DNA of 64,000 bases from positions 124,001-188,000 of the forward strand of contig NZ_KB893627.1 in assembly GCF_000374125.1 (NCBI RefSeq), given 5' to 3'. Positions 61,029 through 64,000 of this stretch are shown here, one piece after another (positions within the stretch are counted from its first letter, which is position 1; every line of letters starts with the position of its first letter). A program made the position numbers and the translations under genes. The stretch comes from Niabella aurantiaca DSM 17617 (GTDB taxonomy: Bacteria > Bacteroidota > Bacteroidia > Chitinophagales > Chitinophagaceae). A model generated the notes under the pieces. That model was not told the origin of the DNA. It ran no database searches and was given only the letters and a program-made list of their open reading frames with translations.

Positions 61029-64000
61029 TTAATCTTTTTCATTACGGAACAAACGAATGTCGTTCAGCCCGTAATCAAAGAGGATGTATGCATGGCCCGC
61101 CGGGTAACCGGTAATGCCGCTCCAGCTGTCTGGGCCGGTGTATCCGGGGCGGTACGATTTATAATGCGGCCCCATAAGATTGCGCAGGCTGCCCACTACC
61201 GTTACCTCGATCCTGTTTTTTCCTTTTTTCAGCAATTTTGAAACATCGAGCAGGTACGGATCTGCATATACGATCCCTGCGTTCTTTCCGTTTACCCTAA
61301 CCGCGGCCAGGGATCCTTTTAAAGAATCTAACCGGAGCACGTAGCTGTTGCCGGGTGCATCGAGGGTGTAGTCTTTTTTATACAGAATGGCATGGCCGTA
61401 CATGGGCAATCCCTGTTTCCGCCAGCTTCCGGTGGTCAATGGTTTGGGTGGAACGATCTTCCAGCCTTTGGCGGCTGATTCAAGGTTGTAGTCGCCCAGC
61501 AGGAATACCGGACCTATTTCTGCATAGATACTCATAGGATCGATCGTGAGCGAAAGGGTATTGTTCCCTTCTTTGAGGTAGGGGCCTGCGTTTAAAACGG
61601 TGAAGGACCGGTCCAGCCACCAGCTGTTGCCGGGGGTGAGGGGATGACCGTTTACCCGGATGTCATTCCAGAGATGTCCCTGCTCGATGACGGCCCTGAA
61701 GTTTTTGGCGTCCACCCGATCGCCGATGCTGAAATGATACGATACGGTAAAGCCCGATCCGCGGGAAAAGGTATCCCGCTGTACAAAATCGGTCCTGAAC
61801 TGCATCTGATGGTCCCAGGGATCCCTGGAGAAGCCATTCTCCTTAAATACCAGCTGTGTGGCGTCTCTTACATGCAGGTCCTTTTTTTCGCTGCCCGCTA
61901 TCTGAAGATCGCAGAAGTCGATCATCAGTGTGTTTGCTGCAGGGCGCTGCACGGTTATTGCGCTTCCTTTCAGTTCTTCTTCCGTATGTAGCTGCCGGTA
62001 AGTGCCGCCGGCCTTTTGCCGGTGGTCTGCAATAAAAAACAGGGCACTGCCGGCAGGCGGAATGTCAAAGGAGAAGCGGGTTCCCTGTTGCCGGGCCGTT
62101 TGGGGGTAGTTTAAAATGGTTCCGGTGCTCAGGTCCATCATCAGGATGAATTTGTTGCCGTTAACGTCTACATACCCTGCGGCAGGCTGTGTAAGATTTG
62201 CATTGGATAAGAACAATAGCTGCCCGTCGCCAATGATGCGCCGGTGATGCAGCAGGCTCCCGCCTTCTGGCGGAGGCGTGCTCATGTGTATACTGAAGCC
62301 GGGCGACCGGAAGATCCTGTCTATGACCGTATCATCGAGTTCTGTGAAAACGGCCACGCCCCGGCGGTCATCGGAAAAGCGCTCCCCGGGTGTCATTGCT
62401 GCCCCATCGATCCGGCTTAAAGGGTTAAACAGGACCAGCTTTCCGCCGTTGGCAACGAACTGCCTTAATAACAGGTAGGTTTCTTTGTTTACGTTTTCCA
62501 TTCCGGGGGGAATGACCACGGTTTTATAAGAGGCATTGCCGATCCTGAATTGATCCCTGTACACCGAGCCGTGGTCTTTGATGATGTTTTCCGAACCCAG
62601 GTCATATTCGGCCTGTGCTTTTTCAAGCCGGGTTATGAAGGATTGGAATAGCGTGCCGGTCTCAAAAAAACGCGGATTGCTTTTTACGCGGCTATGATAC
62701 ATCCAGGCAGTGGAAGTGGGCTCCAGGATCAGGATATCGTTCTTTTGTATCCCGCGGGAGAGTGCATAAGAAAGCCGCGCAAAATATTCGTTCAGTGACC
62801 GGTAATAGGGCCACCAGGAATTCTGATATGAGAAGGTGGTGGGATAATCGTATTTCCGTGCACCGGCCATACTCATCCAGGCGAGATGCTGGTTCATGAA
62901 ATTGACGCCCAGCGCGGCCTGCCAGTCGCCCAGCCGCTTCATATCCTTAAAGGTCAGATCCCACCCGGCACCGCCATAGGTTTCGCATAAGGTTCGTTCT
63001 TTTCCCAATTGGTTGGCCACGCTGGAGAGCTCTTTTACCGAGCGGATATTTCCAAACTGTGCATTGGGGCTGGATTCGTTGAACTGGTTAAACAGCATAT
63101 CGATGCCCGGCTGGTCGTGCCAGGCATACATCGCCATATTGTCCGGACCTTCACCCGGGTCCGGCCAGCCGTGTTCCCAGTAATGCCCGGTCCATTTTAG
63201 ATGGTTTTTTTGCGTGAAGGCCTGCATGGGCTTCGACCACCGGTCGATGAATAGCTGGAGCAGTGTTTCCTGATAGTTATGCCGTATCTTCCTCCAGTCG
63301 CCGGTTTCCTCAAAAAGCGATGGCAGGTGCGGCACCAGGTCATAGCCCCATTTTTCTTTGAATACGGCAAACAGATCGGGGGTCCACCGGGTGGTCAGAC
63401 TGCCATGTGTAGGTATGCTGGGCTCATCAGAAAAAGTACCGGGAACGGTTTTGCCAAACGCATCCCCAAAGGCTTTTTTATACCCGCTAAAAGTGATATC
63501 AATGAATTTTTCGGTAACGCCTTTTACCAAAAGGTCTACCAGCGGATAGTTGGGCGGACCCACCATGCCCGCCTGATTGGTATAGCTGAGCTTGCGGAAC
63601 AGGTAATAGTCACCTTTTCCCAGGGCTCCGGCGGTGACCTCTGTAAAGTGATCTCCTTCTTTTTTTAAACAAATAAAATATGAAGCTCTGTTCCCGGGAA
63701 CGGTGTCGGACCGGAACAGCTGCAACATCTGGCCCTGGTTGTATGATCCGGGCATCTGATCCGGTACCAGGCCCCCGGCAAACCCCGTGGGGTAAGAATT
63801 TTCATCATAGATCCATATATGCATGTCCAGGGCTGCCGCTTTTTGAACAGCGTGTTTGTATAAAGACAACCATTCGTCTCCAAGATATTCGGTTATAAGA
63901 CCGGGGCGGGGGTGTATGAATACGCCGCCAAAGGCATTTGCTTTAAACTCCTGGAGCATGGAGTCGATCATGCCCGTAGTTACCCGGGTATTCCATACCC
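61029..64000 (-). CDS. Large GH106-like glycoside hydrolase (alpha-L-rhamnosidase-like), 5' end missing
   Basis: At least 990 residues; the frame stays open to base 64000, so the N-terminus lies beyond the window. The visible start WNTRVTTGMIDSMLQEFKANAFGGVFIHPRPGL and WIYDENSYPTGFAGG match the GH106-type barrel. Landmarks are TFSDEPSIPTHG (a Glu candidate for catalysis), KWTGHYWEHGWPDPGEGPDNM and CETYGGAGWDLTFKDMKRLGDWQAALGVN. C-terminal beta-sandwich regions end with NRIEVTVVGSLRNLMGPHY, a common end of the family. It probably removes rhamnose from plant or bacterial polysaccharides in the periplasm. The family call is from memory. Confidence 0.8.
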   Translation of the reverse strand, partial: VWNTRVTTGMIDSMLQEFKANAFGGVFIHPRPGLITEYLGDEWLSLYKHAVQKAAALDMHIWIYDENSYPTGFAGGLVPDQMPGSYNQGQMLQLFRSDTVPGNRASYFICLKKEGDHFTEVTAGALGKGDYYLFRKLSYTNQAGMVGPPNYPLVDLLVKGVTEKFIDITFSGYKKAFGDAFGKTVPGTFSDEPSIPTHGSLTTRWTPDLFAVFKEKWGYDLVPHLPSLFEETGDWRKIRHNYQETLLQLFIDRWSKPMQAFTQKNHLKWTGHYWEHGWPDPGEGPDNMAMYAWHDQPGIDMLFNQFNESSPNAQFGNIRSVKELSSVANQLGKERTLCETYGGAGWDLTFKDMKRLGDWQAALGVNFMNQHLAWMSMAGARKYDYPTTFSYQNSWWPYYRSLNEYFARLSYALSRGIQKNDILILEPTSTAWMYHSRVKSNPRFFETGTLFQSFITRLEKAQAEYDLGSENIIKDHGSVYRDQFRIGNASYKTVVIPPGMENVNKETYLLLRQFVANGGKLVLFNPLSRIDGAAMTPGERFSDDRRGVAVFTELDDTVIDRIFRSPGFSIHMSTPPPEGGSLLHHRRIIGDGQLLFLSNANLTQPAAGYVDVNGNKFILMMDLSTGTILNYPQTARQQGTRFSFDIPPAGSALFFIADHRQKAGGTYRQLHTEEELKGSAITVQRPAANTLMIDFCDLQIAGSEKKDLHVRDATQLVFKENGFSRDPWDHQMQFRTDFVQRDTFSRGSGFTVSYHFSIGDRVDAKNFRAVIEQGHLWNDIRVNGHPLTPGNSWWLDRSFTVLNAGPYLKEGNNTLSLTIDPMSIYAEIGPVFLLGDYNLESAAKGWKIVPPKPLTTGSWRKQGLPMYGHAILYKKDYTLDAPGNSYVLRLDSLKGSLAAVRVNGKNAGIVYADPYLLDVSKLLKKGKNRIEVTVVGSLRNLMGPHYKSYRPGYTGPDSWSGITGYPAGHAYILFDYGLNDIRLFRNEKD

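Noticed and set aside
1-64000. rRNA, tRNA, CRISPR, prophage or IS element
   Set aside because: No tRNA or rRNA-like sequence, repeat-spacer array, transposase or phage structural gene was recognised; I cannot exclude a short tRNA missed by eye.

Overview
The window looks like chromosomal DNA of a free-living, glycan-degrading Bacteroidota, most likely a member of the Chitinophagaceae. The reasons are SusC/SusD-type outer-membrane genes, many lipoproteins with a Cys-Lys-Lys start, GH20 and GH106-like glycosidases, two sulfatases, a DUF1080 protein, BlaI/BlaR1 and DUF234-type ATPase genes, and repeated TAnnTTTG promoter elements close to start codons. By eye the GC content is about 50%. I saw no rRNA, tRNA, CRISPR array, prophage or intact insertion sequence. 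The genus is inference.

Region by region. 1-8941: a co-directional SusC/SusD operon with five further lipoproteins (fasciclin-like, DUF5008/delta-60-like, M60-peptidase-like with discoidin domain, alkaline-phosphatase-superfamily-like, DUF1735 with a propeller-like tail). Two of these resemble hydrolases whose metal-binding residues are gone. 9085-12842: ApbE, a GH20 hexosaminidase and a lipoprotein cyclophilin. 13111-16683: cupin, stand-alone GroES-like protein, M56/BlaR1 and BlaI on the minus strand. 16842-17897: a Crp/Fnr regulator followed by a decayed remnant that resembles the cbb3-associated copper P-type ATPase. 18162-20465: small secreted protein, SirB1-like protein, MscS channel. 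20517-24635: sulfatase, DUF1080 protein, second sulfatase. 24878-28806: ECF sigma factor and anti-sigma factor, divergent from a VWA lipoprotein-like protein; both the anti-sigma factor and the VWA protein carry SusC-like sequence motifs.

29112-46784 is mostly housekeeping: ornithine aminotransferase, IspE, bifunctional nuclease, Pgi, threonine aldolase, an L,D-transpeptidase with a TonB-C-like tail, aspartate kinase, an orphan ABC ATPase, a DUF234 ATPase with a duplicated upstream element, FKBP, a DinB/YfiT protein, a Nudix hydrolase, an MFS exporter, CarA and a queuosine-precursor transporter.

47067-59324 is a cell-surface polysaccharide region: YfhO-like membrane protein and GT4 on the plus strand, facing a nine-gene minus-strand operon. 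That operon makes a CDP-6-deoxyhexose (RfbF, RfbG), modifies it (3,5-epimerase, C-methyltransferase, reductase) and holds a CmcI-like protein and three GT2 glycosyltransferases. 59555-64000 holds a sugar-isomerase-family protein and a large GH106-like glycosidase cut by the window edge.

The strongest leads are the pseudoenzyme-bearing SusC/D operon, the SusC-like motifs in the sigma/anti-sigma/VWA locus, the copper-ATPase remnant next to fnr, the duplicated element before the DUF234 ATPase, and the CDP-linked C-methyl sugar cassette.
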